Of a stretch of 64,000 nucleotides of DNA, positions 27,201-39,380 are shown one piece after another (the stretch's first letter is position 1; every line of letters starts with the position of its first letter). Under the pieces are notes generated by a model. The model searched no databases and had not been told where the DNA came from. It was given only the letters and a program-made list of their open reading frames with translations. This DNA comes from Haliclona indistincta (taxonomy: Eukaryota > Porifera > Demospongiae > Haplosclerida > Chalinidae): assembly GCA_964017065.1 (NCBI GenBank), contig OZ024784.1, positions 3,267,152 through 3,331,151 on the forward strand, written 5' to 3'. A program made the translations under genes and the position numbers.

Positions 27201-30200
27201 CCTGGAGAGGTAAAAAATGGCAACAATAAAAGGCAGTTCCAAAGAAACACTACCTCCTTCAAAGTCACTTCAGACACAGGAAGTCCAGCAATGAAAGCAT
27301 ACTCTCTGGCTGCAGTATATTGTCCTTTCTCAACTAGTACTCCTACAATATGATCGGTCTCCACAGCCACACTTATTATGTACATCTCCAGTACAGAGCT
27401 TGCTCCAGGACTTGGTGAGAACTTGTCTGTGACTTTAAACACTGGTGCAGATGAGAGACCAGCTTTGTCTAGTATAGCTGATATTTTGTATAACTGAGAG
27501 AACTTGGGAGCTGCACAAAAAGCATGATGAACAATGAAAAGGAACACAACAAGGAGACAAACTTTGACATAGGAAATTTTGTCCGAATCTAGTTTCTGCC
27601 AGTAGCTTGAGCAGTTTAGCTCTCTCAAATGGTGTGGGACATGTGACAATCATGTGACTGGCAAATGTTGTTGCTATCTCTTCAACCCAGGATCGATTAC
27701 CAACCTTTCCAGGATAACCCATCATGCACTACAGGACAATAGTGATACAGTAGCAGCATTAGTACATGCACTTACTTTATCCATGGATAGTTCAAATTCA
27801 CTTAGATGGGTTCTACACTGATCTATGTGACATCGTAACAGAAAGTCCTCATGGAACCTCATAAGAGACAGTAGTGGATTGTGCTAGAAGAGGCAAGAGC
27901 ACCCTTATCTACAGTATCATCATAGTTACCTTCCCTTACCTTGTCAAAGTATATGAACAGCAGTGGAAACTGTGCAGCAGGGCAAGGCCGCTCTAGTAGA
28001 CCGGCTAATAGTAACATAGCCAGGTCTTCTTGTGTCCACTGACGCCATTGTAGCTCAGGTAGAAACATCAATCCTTCCTCAGTATCACTATGCACTAAGA
28101 GAACAAGAATTCTACTCTATCCAGTCTCTACTGATCACCACAGTATTATACAAGTCACACTTACAGTTCAATGGAGCTGACATCTTTATGAGTGCTTGGC
28201 ATCCGATAGTGGTCGCTAACCAGACACACATGCAGCTTACCAGTGGAGCATCCTACACACACACACACACACACTACTGGTGACAGTATTGTACAACACA
28301 CTCACCTCATAGCTAGCCGCAAGAAGAGGCAAGAGAGAGTGCTGGAGGGGAATAGCATGAGCCAGTAGAGCTTGCCCAGGTTGAGCATGATCCTGACACT
28401 TAAATAATACAGAGAACAGGTCATTGGGAAGATTGGGCGCCATGATAGGAGCAGGTAGCTCTTTAAGTTGTTCTATATAGAGAAGAACAATACTCATGAG
28501 CATTGTAACATGCATGGTGCATTTGCAAATCACACACTGACCTTGTCGAGCTGCAGCAGATGCTGCAATGGAAGCAACAACATCAGGAGTGATGGGAGGA
28601 GGAGACGTAGGCATAGTTGGCTGGACAGCAACAAGAGGTCCTTGAGGACTCATGTTGAGACCAACCTGATGAAGAATATTGATAAGCTAAGCTATAACCT
28701 TTCACTTACTTTAGAATAGAAAGTTCCTCTGATGTCTCTCTTGGGTTGTATGAGTGATCCTCCTCCCTCCTTCTCCTCTAGAGAAGCTTCGCTAACACGT
28801 TTCTTCTTGGAGCGCACTTTCCTTGATTTTTCAAGGTCTTCCCTTCTTGTAGGTGGGGAGGGAGGCATGGCAGTGCTGTCCATTGTAGATATTGCCAGAT
28901 GAAGGTGCTCCTTCATGATCTCATCAGAATAGTGCTTATCAATAACCTGAAGAACCTAAAAACAAAAAATAATTGAAGGATTATAGAGAAATGCACTGTA
29001 TACCTCTTGCATTGGTATTTGATATAGTTGGGCATGACAGAGCAGTGAAGGCCACATCCCTTTCTTAGAACACTCTATAATAAATGCAGTGCTAGGTGAA
29101 AGATTATGACAACTGCAGAAACTCTGAACAAGAGACCAACTAATCTCTCCCTCCATACTGCAACAGAGCAAAGAATGACACAGTTGACATGTCTTCATCC
29201 TTACCTTTCAATCCCACTCTCTGACAGCAGTTGCTGTGTTGCTCTCTCCAGCTTCCCAAGCAAGTGAAGAGCTAGTGAGTTGTCAGCAGTGATATGTAGC
29301 TGAACAAACTGGCTGACTATAAAATTCATCCAAAAAATCACATTGCAGTTAGTTAAAAAAACACATTGCAATTTCATCCTTACCTATTTTTCGCTTATGA
29401 AACTTGGCATTCATTATTTCTGATCGATCAGTAGCGGTCTCTTCTCCTTTGCTCTCCTGTTTAGTCAAGCTGGATAGGATCCTTTGAGCACTTTGACTGT
29501 CCACACGCAGACCAGTGGAGTCTCGTCCGAGCATCTCTAGGAACGCCACACATGAAGCAACTAGTTTGAAGTTAGTGAAATCACTGAGAGCGAGGCTATA
29601 CACCTTGCTAACAGCCCTATCGATTCTGTGAAGAAAAAAGCCCATTGAAAAACTCTAGCCAGTTTAATATTTAACCTTTTATTAGTGTTAGTAGTATTCA
29701 CTAATTTGGAAGCAACAAAGTTAGCAAAAGCAAAAGACGGTTGTCCTCTAGAGAAGAAGTAGTGATAGTTGAGTTGTTCAGTTGGAGCATGAAGCTGTGA
29801 GAGAGATGGCTGAGAAAAATGAGGAAGCTCTTTGGAAGCTAAAATAAAATAAAGCAAAAGTGAGTTATAAGAATGGTACAGCAGCTGACCATCAGCATCG
29901 TCATCAACTATTGCAACATTGTTAGTATGTTGCCATTGAAACAATCTGGTCACATCAAAGGGCACATTGTTCTGAACAGGACACAAGTTGGTTACACCAG
30001 AATATAATACTGCAAGAAGCATACCTTTAGTAATTCATAGAGTGTGACATCTTGAGATTCTGCTGGAGTGGATCGTGATGGAGGGGAAGGAAACACAGCA
30101 GCTTGCAGTGTGGGATATGGTACTAATGATTGTTTGAGCTGGTCAATGTCTACATAGTATGGGTTGCCATCATTACTAACATTCATTGCCTAAGAGAATG

Positions 30201-33200
30201 ATAGCAATTAAAGACATACTGTAGTATGGCTCATACCTCTTCCATAGGGACTGGAGCATACATTAGCATTGCCAAGGCCATGAAAACATGATTTGAACTC
30301 AACATTTCATTCACAGAGTTACACCTTGTCAATAATCGACTGCATGACAAGCTGGCTGCAAAGACCCTTGTGGGCTCTATCAGATATATTAACATAATTA
30401 TTATGGCATACATTATAGCAATAGTAAGTACCATTGGAATTATGAGCAGCAAGTCGACAGTGCAGCATTAGATCAACCCATGGAGGAAGAGAGGAAGAGG
30501 ATAGTCCTAGTGCTTGAATGGAGCCATCATCAAGAGCCAGCCTAAACCACACACAGTCACATCAATACTAGAGTGGACAATGAGGGCTCACTTGTAAAAG
30601 TCAAGGTAGAGATAGAGTAGGTTAATGAAATCATGTTTAATTGTGTAGCTGATGAAAGTACGATGAAATTGCTGGACCTGAGATGAGCTATCAGATGATG
30701 CTGAATCATGAGACAAGATTATCAGCAGAACCTGTAACATATTATGTCACATACATTGCAAGGGATGTGGTATAGTGAATAGAGAGTGCACTCTTCCTAG
30801 CCGATAGAGCAGGTCTGTCATGCTGGCTTCGCTCACAGCACAGAAAACTCCTTGCCTGGTTAGGAGGAGAAGAGAACCATGATGCTTCACCAACTTTATC
30901 ATGGACAGTTACATTTACACAAACCATGCAAACTAGCTATCATTTGCAGTGTGCTCTCTCAGGCTCCGTTACTGTCCCTCCCATTTTCAAAATGTCGTCA
31001 GCTGTGGTGAGTAAAGTTCGCTACATGTACCAGCCTGGCGGGCCTGTAACAGGCCCATGCGGTTACTGTCACGGCGATGACTCACGGTTTTGTGTTGATG
31101 GAGTCTGGGCAGAGAAGATTAGCGCTCAAGATTTTCAGGAGCTGATAGACCGCGGATGCCAGCGTTCAGGGCAATACATCTACCAGCCAAACAACTCGCT
31201 GACATGCTGCCCACAGTACATACTTCGACTTGACGTGTCTACTTTTCGCGTGTCCAAATCGCAACGACGTGTTTTGAGGCGAGTCAACGAGTACCTTAAA
31301 ACGGGACAGCAACACACAGGGGGAGAAGGGGAGGGATCGGCCAGCTGCACCAGTCAAGCAACTGAACTTGAAAAAGCACCAACAGTGAAGATAGCGAAAG
31401 TTGAGCCGAGTCAGATTAAGAAGAAGCATGTAACCCCAGGTAAAGGAGCTGATCCATCCAAGCCACCTTCCAGGAAGGCCAAAGAACTACGTCGTGAACG
31501 GAAACAGCTCAAACTTGCAGCATTAGGAGAGAAAATGGAGACGTCAGTCAAACAAGTTTCAAAAAAGTCCCCAGCACCTCATAATCTCATAGAGCTAGTG
31601 AGACTTCCCGACTCTCAAGAGTGTCAGCACAAACTGGAAGTGAAGCTAATCTGCACTAATCCAGTAAGCCAAGAGTTTTGGGATACCTATGAAGAGAGCT
31701 ACAAAGTGTTCCGCAAGTTTCAGATGGTAATTCACAAAGAGCCAGAGCACAAGTGTAGCGAGACCCAGTTCAAGCAGTTCATAGTTGATTCTCCTCTGTT
31801 CCCAGAGGAGTCGCCAATAGGATTAAAATATGGCTCTTACCACCAGCAATACTGGCTCGACGACAACCTGATAATGATAGGAGTCTTAGATATTATTCCC
31901 AGAGGTGTGCTATGTAACTATCTCTATTATGATCCAGATGTGCGTTTCCTGGCTCCTGGTGTCTACTCAGCTCTGAGAGAGATTGCCTTCAACCAAGAGC
32001 TATACCAGTGCAACCCGTCCTTTCAGTATTACTATATGGGCTACTATGTACACGACTGCCCTAAAATGAACTATAAAAGTCAGTATGACTCTGCTTACAT
32101 ACTGTGCTCTGAGAGTTTAGTCTACTTACCACTAGAGAGAGCAAGAGTGAGGCTAGATGAAATGATGACAAAGAGAAAAGACGATGAAACTTTGTCAAAA
32201 CATTGTCGTTTAGTAGACGAAATGCAGCAACAAGAGACTTATTCAGAAGAAGATAGAGACAAGGTATTGGTGTCTTATGGTCAGAAGGCAATGGAGTATG
32301 GAAGCTTTCGCAGAATGCATGGTGAGCGGTATGATAGGTTAGTGAATGCCTATCTCACTATGGTTGGCAGAGTATGTGCACCGAGAATACAACTACAAAT
32401 AATAATGACCTTTGGATTATAGGGAATGTGTGTTCACATGTATATAACTGTTATCTAATAATATCTTTGACACTACATAGCAGACTATAATATGTGCGCA
32501 CCTTGCTAGTTCATCAAGCAACACCTCTGTGATGTACTGCAGTGTGGGCGGAAGAGAGAAGACCAGTTGTTGCGTAGAAGAGAGAGACAAAAGAGGGAGG
32601 CATGTCAGTACTCCGCCCACGTCACTGTGATGAAGGTGATACCGAAGTTGCTGGTCAGCAGGTACAAGCTGACTATAGCTAGAGTCTAAAACAAATGCTG
32701 GATCAAAGAACACGCATGGGCGGCATTACTAATACCTTCACTAGAGTTAGACAGTACAAGAGCTTCAAATAACACTCTTTGTTTGGTGGTGTAGTCCCAG
32801 TCCAGTACCACATACACGGGAACCTGGATATACAAACTCTGCTGTTCCATCGAATCAGGCACTGCATTAGAGGCAGATCTCCACACCAGTGGAATATCCT
32901 GAGGTCAAATGAGAAGAGGATCAAGAAGGGAGTGAAGATTCAGCTTCTTACCCCTCCAAATGTCTCGGGAAAACATTCTGTGAGCTCTCCGGCAGTTGAG
33001 AGATGCAGTGCTACTCTAACTCCCGGAGTTAGAGGAACAGAGAATAAAGGGGTCGTGGGAAATGAGCCATGACTAGCTTTACCACTGAAGTAATGAAAAA
33101 TTAGAAACAGGTCAAATAGATGTCGGCACTGACATTTGCTGCAATGATTTAGCTTGCTCAAAGGACTGCAGAGGGTAGCATTTCTCCAAGATATGTAGAT

Positions 33201-36200
33201 ATTCCAATGCTTCGCTCTCTCTAGGATCAAGCCAACCTCTCGCGGACAGCTCATTTGCCTAATGATGAAAAAACAATGAGGTAAAAAAAGAAGGAGAAAT
33301 CTCGTACCAGTAGATTCCTGATTTCTCTCTGTACTGTGTGCAGAAAGATGAATCGAAGGCTTTGCTTGACATCAGCTCCCTGATAATAGGATGTGATTAG
33401 TATCAAGTATTCTGCATTCCCTTACCATCTGTCCCAAAATAGTGACTGCTTGCTTCACGTTTTTAGAGGACAGCGACTCCATCACAAATCCCACGCACAC
33501 GCTGACTAGCCCGTCCAGAGTGACGCCCTGAGTAGCATGACTCGACACACGTCTTTTAGATGTAGCACTCTCTCCGTGGTCAGTATCGTTACCAGAATCA
33601 ACAGTCTGGAGGGAATACACACTATCAGTTTCGATATCCAACACAAATACAGTACAAATGTCACAAACAAGTGCAGCTTTATGTCAGCTACCTCAGGTTG
33701 AGCATTCATGAATAAATCCTGTTCTCCTCCTTCAGCTGCTCGTTGCATGAGGTAAGCCTGTGCTGAGGGCAGTTTACCTGACAACAGAGCTTTCCACACA
33801 ACGTCCTACAAAATTTAAAACACCTCAAGAGCTCACTCACGTCCATTAGAACTTACTCTAGAAGACAAGCGCTGCCAGTCTTCCATTGGTAACACCCTCT
33901 CCTCTCCTTTTTTTCCTTTTCTCTTTTCTTCATCGTCAATCTTCCCTTTATCTCCTCCACCAGGAAAGAACTCACGCAATGAGTGTATATGGCAGGTTAG
34001 GTCACTGGGAGAGAAAATTCCATTTTGTCCTCCCGTACTGCCAGTGTCCGAGAGTTCACTAGTTAAACGGTGACGAATAGGTTCTATGAGAAGAGTATTC
34101 ATTGTGACTCTAGTCAACTTGTTTGTAGAACCTTTCGTTCCATCTTCCTCAAAGCTATCACATAAAGGTGAAGAAGTCCTTCCCTCCTCTCTGTAAATCT
34201 GTGCCTTCAGCTGGCGTAACAAAAAATTTATAGTCATCCCTAGCAACTGTCCTGCAAACTGCTGGTTGTGTTTGCTGCCATGGTTACGCCTAGAGTTCAA
34301 CAGTAACCCACAACAATAAACCACACTCTTATTATTTACTTGATGGAGCTGGTTAGTATCTCAACTGCCTTGTCAAGCTGAGAAGGGGGGAGAGGAGGAG
34401 GAGGGGCACCATGTTGCTCCTCTCCTGTCAATGATGGTGCTCTCTGCTTATGCTGTTTGTCCATAGGGTCTAAAGAACATAGCAGAAAATCAATATGTGA
34501 TGAGAGAAAAGTCACGAGCCTTTGTTCCGGAGGAAGAATGAAACAATGTCCAGTTGTCTGAGCTCTAGCGCAGTCTCCAGAGCGGTCAGTGGTAGTGAAC
34601 ACTTGTCCCAGCGATTGAGATAGCACATCTCCTCAGCAGAACTGGCACTACCATAGACCAGTGCCTAGAACATACAATCACTCTTCAGTCTAACATTATT
34701 TCAGGCATTACCTTGGCGACAAAGTCTTCCTGAGACAGAGAAAATGAAGCTACAGAGAGTGAGCTCTCCGTCACTAGAAATATTGGCTGGTCTGATTCTG
34801 AAGGAAGAATTAGCCAGTTTGGACGAGAATATCTAGGCATGATAATAAAAATAAGAAGACGATCAGATTAGATACTTACTTTACAATGGAACAGTTCAGC
34901 TGTTTGGTGTGGTACACTCCAATAACCGTGACCATACCCTGGGGTAGTGTGGGCCTCACTCCTGTTCCACTATGAGCCTCAGTCTGTTTCCCATAGTATG
35001 CTATCACTATATCAGACTCGCAGTCAACATGAAGGAGAGTGCGGCAATCCTGTGTCACATGACTAGCAGGTGATGGTAATATACAGGTACTGGTGTACGA
35101 GAATCCATTAGCACCCAATGGTAAGGAAGACGAGGTAGGAAGACTGGTAGAAGCAGCAGTTAGATAACTAGTTCTCTTGAAGGAGGTTATACAAGAAGAC
35201 TCATAGCTGTGAGTCATTGATGACTGAGACTGATGCTGAGGAGGCTCATACCATTTCCTCTCCTTTTTCGGATAAGTGACATTAGTACCACCAGACATCT
35301 TGAGTGAGTTGGAGCAAGCAAATCCTTTCCCTTGTGAGGGATCAATACTGCTAGTTGCCTTCTTGATGTGACCAAAACGACTTTGCCAAGCAACATCTCC
35401 TGCAAATGGTCCAAGATAGTTTTGTCCCCGTGCCAGCTGTCTACGAGTGAGTCTGCCATATTGCAACCTATCTTCCTCCTCCTCTTGTAATATTTTGCTG
35501 TTTATGACGGCAGCTGATCTTGTGTGATGCTTCCTTCGACCACGAGGAGTAGAAGATGAGTACTTCTTTGAATAGTGAGTTGGAAAGAGGTGATAATAGT
35601 CAGCCATATTAACCAACAAGAGGTGAGGACTGTCTGCTGCAGCCACAACTAGATGAGTGAGGCTGGATGATGCTGCAACATGGTTAAACTTGACAGAGTT
35701 AAAAGATTTGAAGACCTCTTCTGAACCTGAGATTGAAAGAAATAATGCATTTTACTTGATGCCAGTGATTATAACCTGTGTGTTGTGGTGATAACTGTCT
35801 GCAATATTCAACAGCATTGACTGCCCCAACAAAATGTGTTGATAATACATGATGAATCACTGAATATTATTGTCAAGAAAATAGAGAAAGCAGAACAGAG
35901 AGCATACAGAGGAATTAAACAAGGTGTAATGGATACACACAATCCCATCCTCTGTCAGGCAGAACAATAATGGCCACTGGCAGTGTACAGCAGTCAGACT
36001 CCCTACATACTCTGGTAGTAGATGGTCCTTGCACTCATCCATGTTGGGTTCAATAGAAAAGAGCGAAGAGATACTGAGTCGTTGATTACTAGGATCAGCT
36101 AGGACACGTAGAAGACCAATGTCATTGATGAGGAGCAGAGCCTCCATATTGAATGAACTGATCATTTGCAAAGAATCAATAGTAGATCCTAAGATGTGCA

Positions 36201-36720
36201 TCATATAGGATGTTATACTACTCTATAGGCACTTACCTAGCTGAGTCCTGGAGAGTGTTCGTGTCAGTTCAGGCTTACCCATGGTGGCCACTACTCTAGG
36301 GAACAGCAACAGTGTCTCTCTAGCTCCTTCACCAACAGATAGAGTATTCTCATGGCTAACAGAGAACAGGATGAGATCCTGAGCTGCTGTCACAGTCAGC
36401 AACAGACTCTCTCCACTACTGGTTACTCCTCCGTCAGATACAGCACCAGAGAGCCATATAAATCTACAAGAGCAAACTACTGAAATGCATTCTCCTCTCT
36501 TATCTTTGGTTTCTCAGTCTCACCCTGTAAATTTATGCGAGTCCAACTGGCAGTGAGCATGTGTGCCACCCAAATAACGCACTAGAATGGTGCCCCTTTT
36601 CTCGTCTAAAGCTGCCACAAGCCTAACTGTGGGGCACAACTGTCGTTGTCCATAACATTCGGCAGCAATGTCATCAATCTGTGATCGTCCTTTGCGCACT
36701 ACGACAGGCAAACACTCCAT
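24252..36720 (-). CDS. SPG11: Spatacsin (SPG11), lysosome/autophagy protein, with a nested gene in one intron
   Basis: Spatacsin works with spastizin and AP-5 in lysosomal membrane recycling and autophagic lysosome reformation. The ATG is at 36720-36718 and the stop at 24252-24254. Matching blocks in order: KALLSGKLPSAQAYLMQ (33.8 kb); EVLLDELAR joined across a large intron to QGVFCAVSEASMTDLLYRLG (32.5 to 30.86 kb); QQFHRTFISYTIKHDFINL (30.66 kb); DQLKQSLVPYPTLQAAVFP (30.1 kb); PFDVTRLFQWQHTN (29.95 kb); QPSFAFANFVASKLV (29.7 kb); EMLIRSHDCYTLAC (25.5 kb); LMDYLKKHWRHDAEKMQM and LKFGMYRELAKTRED (25.1 kb); VIIKGDMKYLNEFKSV (24.55 kb). This is the human order, and the last block belongs to the Spatacsin_C region. 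It follows the hnRNP gene by 129 bp on the same strand and converges on TMEM237 with 72 bp between stop codons. Confidence 0.92.
30856..32501 (-). other. SPG11 intron hosting the ATE1 gene
   Basis: The upstream SPG11 exon ends GAACTAGCAAG with donor GTGCGC (last exon base 32502). The downstream exon begins at 30855 after acceptor ACCAG. Joining them restores ELARQGVFCAVSEA, which matches spatacsin. The 1646-bp intron is far longer than other introns of this gene, and ATE1 fills most of it, leaving 136 bp on its 5' side and 79 bp on its 3' side. Confidence 0.88.
30992..32422 (+). CDS. ATE1: ATE1 arginyl-tRNA--protein transferase, intronless, nested in SPG11
   Basis: ATE1 transfers Arg from Arg-tRNA to N-terminal Asp, Glu or oxidised Cys, creating Arg/N-degrons. 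The whole protein (476 aa) is one open frame. An in-frame upstream ATG at 30926 would add 22 residues with no family resemblance, so 30992 is preferred. N-terminal Cys set CGYC (C23, C26) and CCPQY (C72-C73) match the cluster/zinc-binding motif of the family, with IDRGCQRSGQYIYQP between them. The C-terminal transferase region has HQQYWLDDNLIMIGVLDI, YLYYDPD, GVYSALREIAF and YYMGYYVHDCPKMNYK. A Lys-rich variable linker (about residues 110-200) separates the halves. It lies opposite to and wholly inside an SPG11 intron (30856-32501). Absence of introns contrasts with the multi-exon neighbours and suggests retroposition; no poly-A remnant is evident. Confidence 0.97.
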   Translation: MSSAVVSKVRYMYQPGGPVTGPCGYCHGDDSRFCVDGVWAEKISAQDFQELIDRGCQRSGQYIYQPNNSLTCCPQYILRLDVSTFRVSKSQRRVLRRVNEYLKTGQQHTGGEGEGSASCTSQATELEKAPTVKIAKVEPSQIKKKHVTPGKGADPSKPPSRKAKELRRERKQLKLAALGEKMETSVKQVSKKSPAPHNLIELVRLPDSQECQHKLEVKLICTNPVSQEFWDTYEESYKVFRKFQMVIHKEPEHKCSETQFKQFIVDSPLFPEESPIGLKYGSYHQQYWLDDNLIMIGVLDIIPRGVLCNYLYYDPDVRFLAPGVYSALREIAFNQELYQCNPSFQYYYMGYYVHDCPKMNYKSQYDSAYILCSESLVYLPLERARVRLDEMMTKRKDDETLSKHCRLVDEMQQQETYSEEDRDKVLVSYGQKAMEYGSFRRMHGERYDRLVNAYLTMVGRVCAPRIQLQIIMTFGL

Positions 36721-36849
36721 GGCGGCCTAGCTTGCTGCTCAAGGAGTGGGCGGGGCTACACTCACAGCAATAAAGAAGATCACGTGATAAAGAAAGAGTT
36801 ACAAGTGCTGAAAAATAATCTAGCTAGATTGGTTCACTAGAAGTCATGA
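36721..36849 (-). promoter_or_regulatory. Short SPG11 upstream region with palindromic ATCACGTGAT E-box
   Basis: The 129 bp between the hnRNP stop codon and the SPG11 ATG hold a 10-bp perfect palindrome ATCACGTGAT at 36779-36788, about 60 bp upstream of the ATG. TCACGTGA is the core recognised by TFEB/MITF/USF-type bHLH-zip factors. The hnRNP 3' UTR must also end here, so the two transcription units abut or overlap. Confidence 0.5.
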
Positions 36850-39189
36850 TCAACTGTAGCCTCCATGAGTGTATCCTCCTGATTGTGGTTGCTGTTGTGG
36901 ATATGCTGCTCCTGGCTGAGAGTAACCAGGTTGCTGTGACTGCACGTATCCTCCTTGCTGGCCATAGCCTGGTTGCTGTACTGCATATCCTGACTGCTGT
37001 TGCTGAGGTGGATATCCAGGTTGCTGTTGCTGCTGTGCATATCCAGGTTGCTGTTGCTGAGGTGCATATCCAGGTTGCTGTTGCTGAGGTGCATATCCAG
37101 GTTGCTGCTGCTGAGGTGGATATCCAGGTTGCTGTTGCTGCTGTGCGTATCCTGGCTGTTGAGGGTAGCTCTGTGCATACTGCTGTTGCTGTTGAGGAGG
37201 CCCCCCATAGCCATGGTTGTATGAGTGATAATCGTACTGTCCAAAGGCTCGAGGTTGACCACGCGATCCTCTCGTGTCCTGAGAAGAGGAGAAAAGAATA
37301 TAAGTACAAAATACAAATGGGACCACACTCACCTGGTGACCATAGCCACCACCACCACCACCACCAGAATGGGATTGAAGAAATAGTTCAATATATCGTG
37401 ATCCTAAGCAAGGAAAGAAAGTCAAGGAGTGTTACGGTAGGAACAGTACCAATGTGCTGTCTGTCTTTCTTCATAGCTTCTAGAGCATCTTGATGTGACT
37501 GAAACTCAACCTCTGCTGCACCTGAAGGTCGACTAAGTGAGTCTCTCTCAATCTCAATACGAATGACCACAAGTGGAGCAAAGAAGTTGGTTATATCACC
37601 CTCCTCAGCGGAATAGGGCAAACCTCTGAGACGAACTGCATGACGGGTGCCACCTAAATTAGGAGAAAAAAGATCATTCTTCACTTTGCACTCTGTGTAT
37701 TATACCTGATTGTTCTGGGGGAGGGGCTTGGTAACCACCACCTTGATAGGAACCATTGTCCATGTAGTACTGACCACCATAGCCATCACCATAACTATGG
37801 TGGTCTACTCCTCTTCCTCCTCTCGTGCCGCCTCCTCTCCCCCCTCGATGCTGCCTCTCGTACCCACTACCATAACGACCACCAGAGGGGCCGCCACCAA
37901 AACGACCTCCTCTTGGAGGATATGGAGACGCACGATGACCCCCTCGCCAAGTAGAGTGATCGAGAACAGGACGTATTTCAGCATGAGTGCTGCGAAACAC
38001 CTCAATGTACCTAAGGACAGATGATCATCACTCTGCTCTAACAGCATCATTTGGTGACTTACCGATGACCGATTGTGCACTTATTTCTCTCTAGAGCTTT
38101 CTCAGCATCAGTGGAACTAACAAACTCAACGAAAGCTTCCCCCGTCTCTTTTCCAACCTCATCTCTTTGAACGGTAATACCGTTTTGTGATATAATCAAG
38201 CCTTTAGTAGTACAACAATGCAGTGATAGGTGAAACTGATGAAAGCACACAGCCCTTACCAATGACTATAATACATGCACAAACAGAATACATACTACTT
38301 ATGTACAATATTGTATTGGTGTGTGCAATGACCCAGGACTAGGGGCCCATTATTATTAACACCGAACCTGAGAAGAAGAGCCTCACTTCTTGTTCCGTAC
38401 ACCCGAATGGTAACCCCCGTAGCCGTACAACTCCTCCATCCCCTACCACCCTCTCAGCCACCCGACATTCCCACTCCATCTGAGCCCTGCTTGCCCGGAA
38501 TATCTCTATGTACCTCCCGCCCAAATGCTCCCGGTTGTGGTTTAACGCTTTACCCACTTCCTCTGCTGAACACACCTCTACGAACGCTTCTCCTGATGCT
38601 CGACCATCAGGACCAAATGAAAAATTGACGCTCTTCTCTCCATCCTTGAGGCGGACATCGTGAAGAAGGTGAATTATATCAGTTGCCGTAGCTGCCCAGG
38701 GGAGTCCTCTGAGGCGAACACAATTGTAGTTAGCATCACTATTGGTACTGCCTCCAGGAGCCTACAGTAAGGGGTATGGAACGAGTGATGTGATCAATAC
38801 TACCATCACCCAACCTGAAGGTCTTTGTTAGCAACAGCGTCATACTCGCTCTGAAGAATACACGAGACCTCAACTTTCTGCCACCGCATGGGGTGCCCAT
38901 CGTGAGCACATGCTTTGTTAAAGTCATCTTGTGAGACCAGCTTCACGTATACTATTGGTCCAGTCGTAGATCGGTCACCGTTAAACAGCACTTCTTCAAC
39001 AGAGCAATCGGAAAGAAACGCTCTCACGTCACCTTCGCTGGCATCTTGAGGGCTACCAGTAATTTTAACGGCAAAGAACTGATCGTTTAGAGAACTTGAC
39101 TTCGCCTAAAATTGAAATAGTTTTAAGTGGTCCGCCGAGTTCAATCGGTTACTCACACTTTCTTCTTTGGATTCTGATGTCGCCGCCAT
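36850..39189 (-). CDS. hnRNP H/F-like protein: quasi-RRMs, RGG-rich linker, prion-like PGY-Q tail
   Basis: hnRNP H/F proteins bind G-rich RNA through quasi-RRMs and regulate splicing. ATG at 39189-39187 (MAATSESKEES), TGA at 36850-36852. A divergent first RRM (EDVRAFLSDCSVEEVL region, 39.0 kb) is followed by three qRRMs carrying the family signature: VRLRGLPWAATATDI with YIEIFRAS (38.7-38.5 kb), VVRLRGLPFGCTEQEV with YIEVFRST (38.4-38.0 kb), and AVRLRGLPYSAEEGDI with YIELF (37.6-37.4 kb). Between the last two lies an RGG/GY-rich segment (37.95-37.75 kb, RGGRGGGTRGGRG). The C-terminus (37.25-36.85 kb) repeats QQPGYxPQQQQ six or more times and ends GGYTHGGYS. This FUS/EWS-like tail is longer than in vertebrate hnRNP H. 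Most likely nuclear splicing/mRNP factor; the exact paralogue cannot be named. Confidence 0.92.
36930..37190 (-). repeat. In-frame tandem repeat encoding PGYxPQQQQ units
   Basis: About six near-identical 30-39 bp units (plus-strand core GGTTGCTGTTGCTG followed by AGGTGCATATCCA or AGGTGGATATCCA) run through the last exon of the hnRNP gene. They stay in frame and encode Gln/Pro/Gly/Tyr blocks of low complexity. Confidence 0.9.
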
Positions 39190-39380
39190 TTTTTGTATGA
39201 AAAAAATGTACGCATTAACCACAAATTGAGTGCGCATGCGTAAGATTTCACAAAAATGAATCAGCTGATGACACATGATGAATATCTGATTAGCAAAAAT
39301 GTCAACGTCATTGTTTACAGTACACACAGCAGTTCACCAGAAGGAGTTTGACATCACATAACAAATGCTCAATGGCAAGT
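39190..39380 (-). promoter_or_regulatory. EDF1 3' flank and hnRNP upstream region
   Basis: The 191 bp between the EDF1 stop and the hnRNP ATG (both minus strand) must hold the EDF1 3' UTR end and the hnRNP promoter. I see no clear TATA box or repeat. Confidence 0.4.

Noticed and set aside
30926..30991. Upstream in-frame ATG extending ATE1 by 22 residues
   Set aside because: The extra residues match no ATE1 and include part of the presumed 5' UTR; the family alignment starts after 30992.
36930..37190. CRISPR-like repeat array
   Set aside because: Regularly spaced repeats are in-frame codons of the hnRNP tail in a eukaryotic gene, with no unique spacers.
36846..37493. Long plus-strand open frame opposite the hnRNP tail
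   Set aside because: It is the mirror of the in-frame PGY/Q repeat and two further minus-strand coding exons. The peptide is low-complexity Val/Ala/Ile repeats with no family resemblance.
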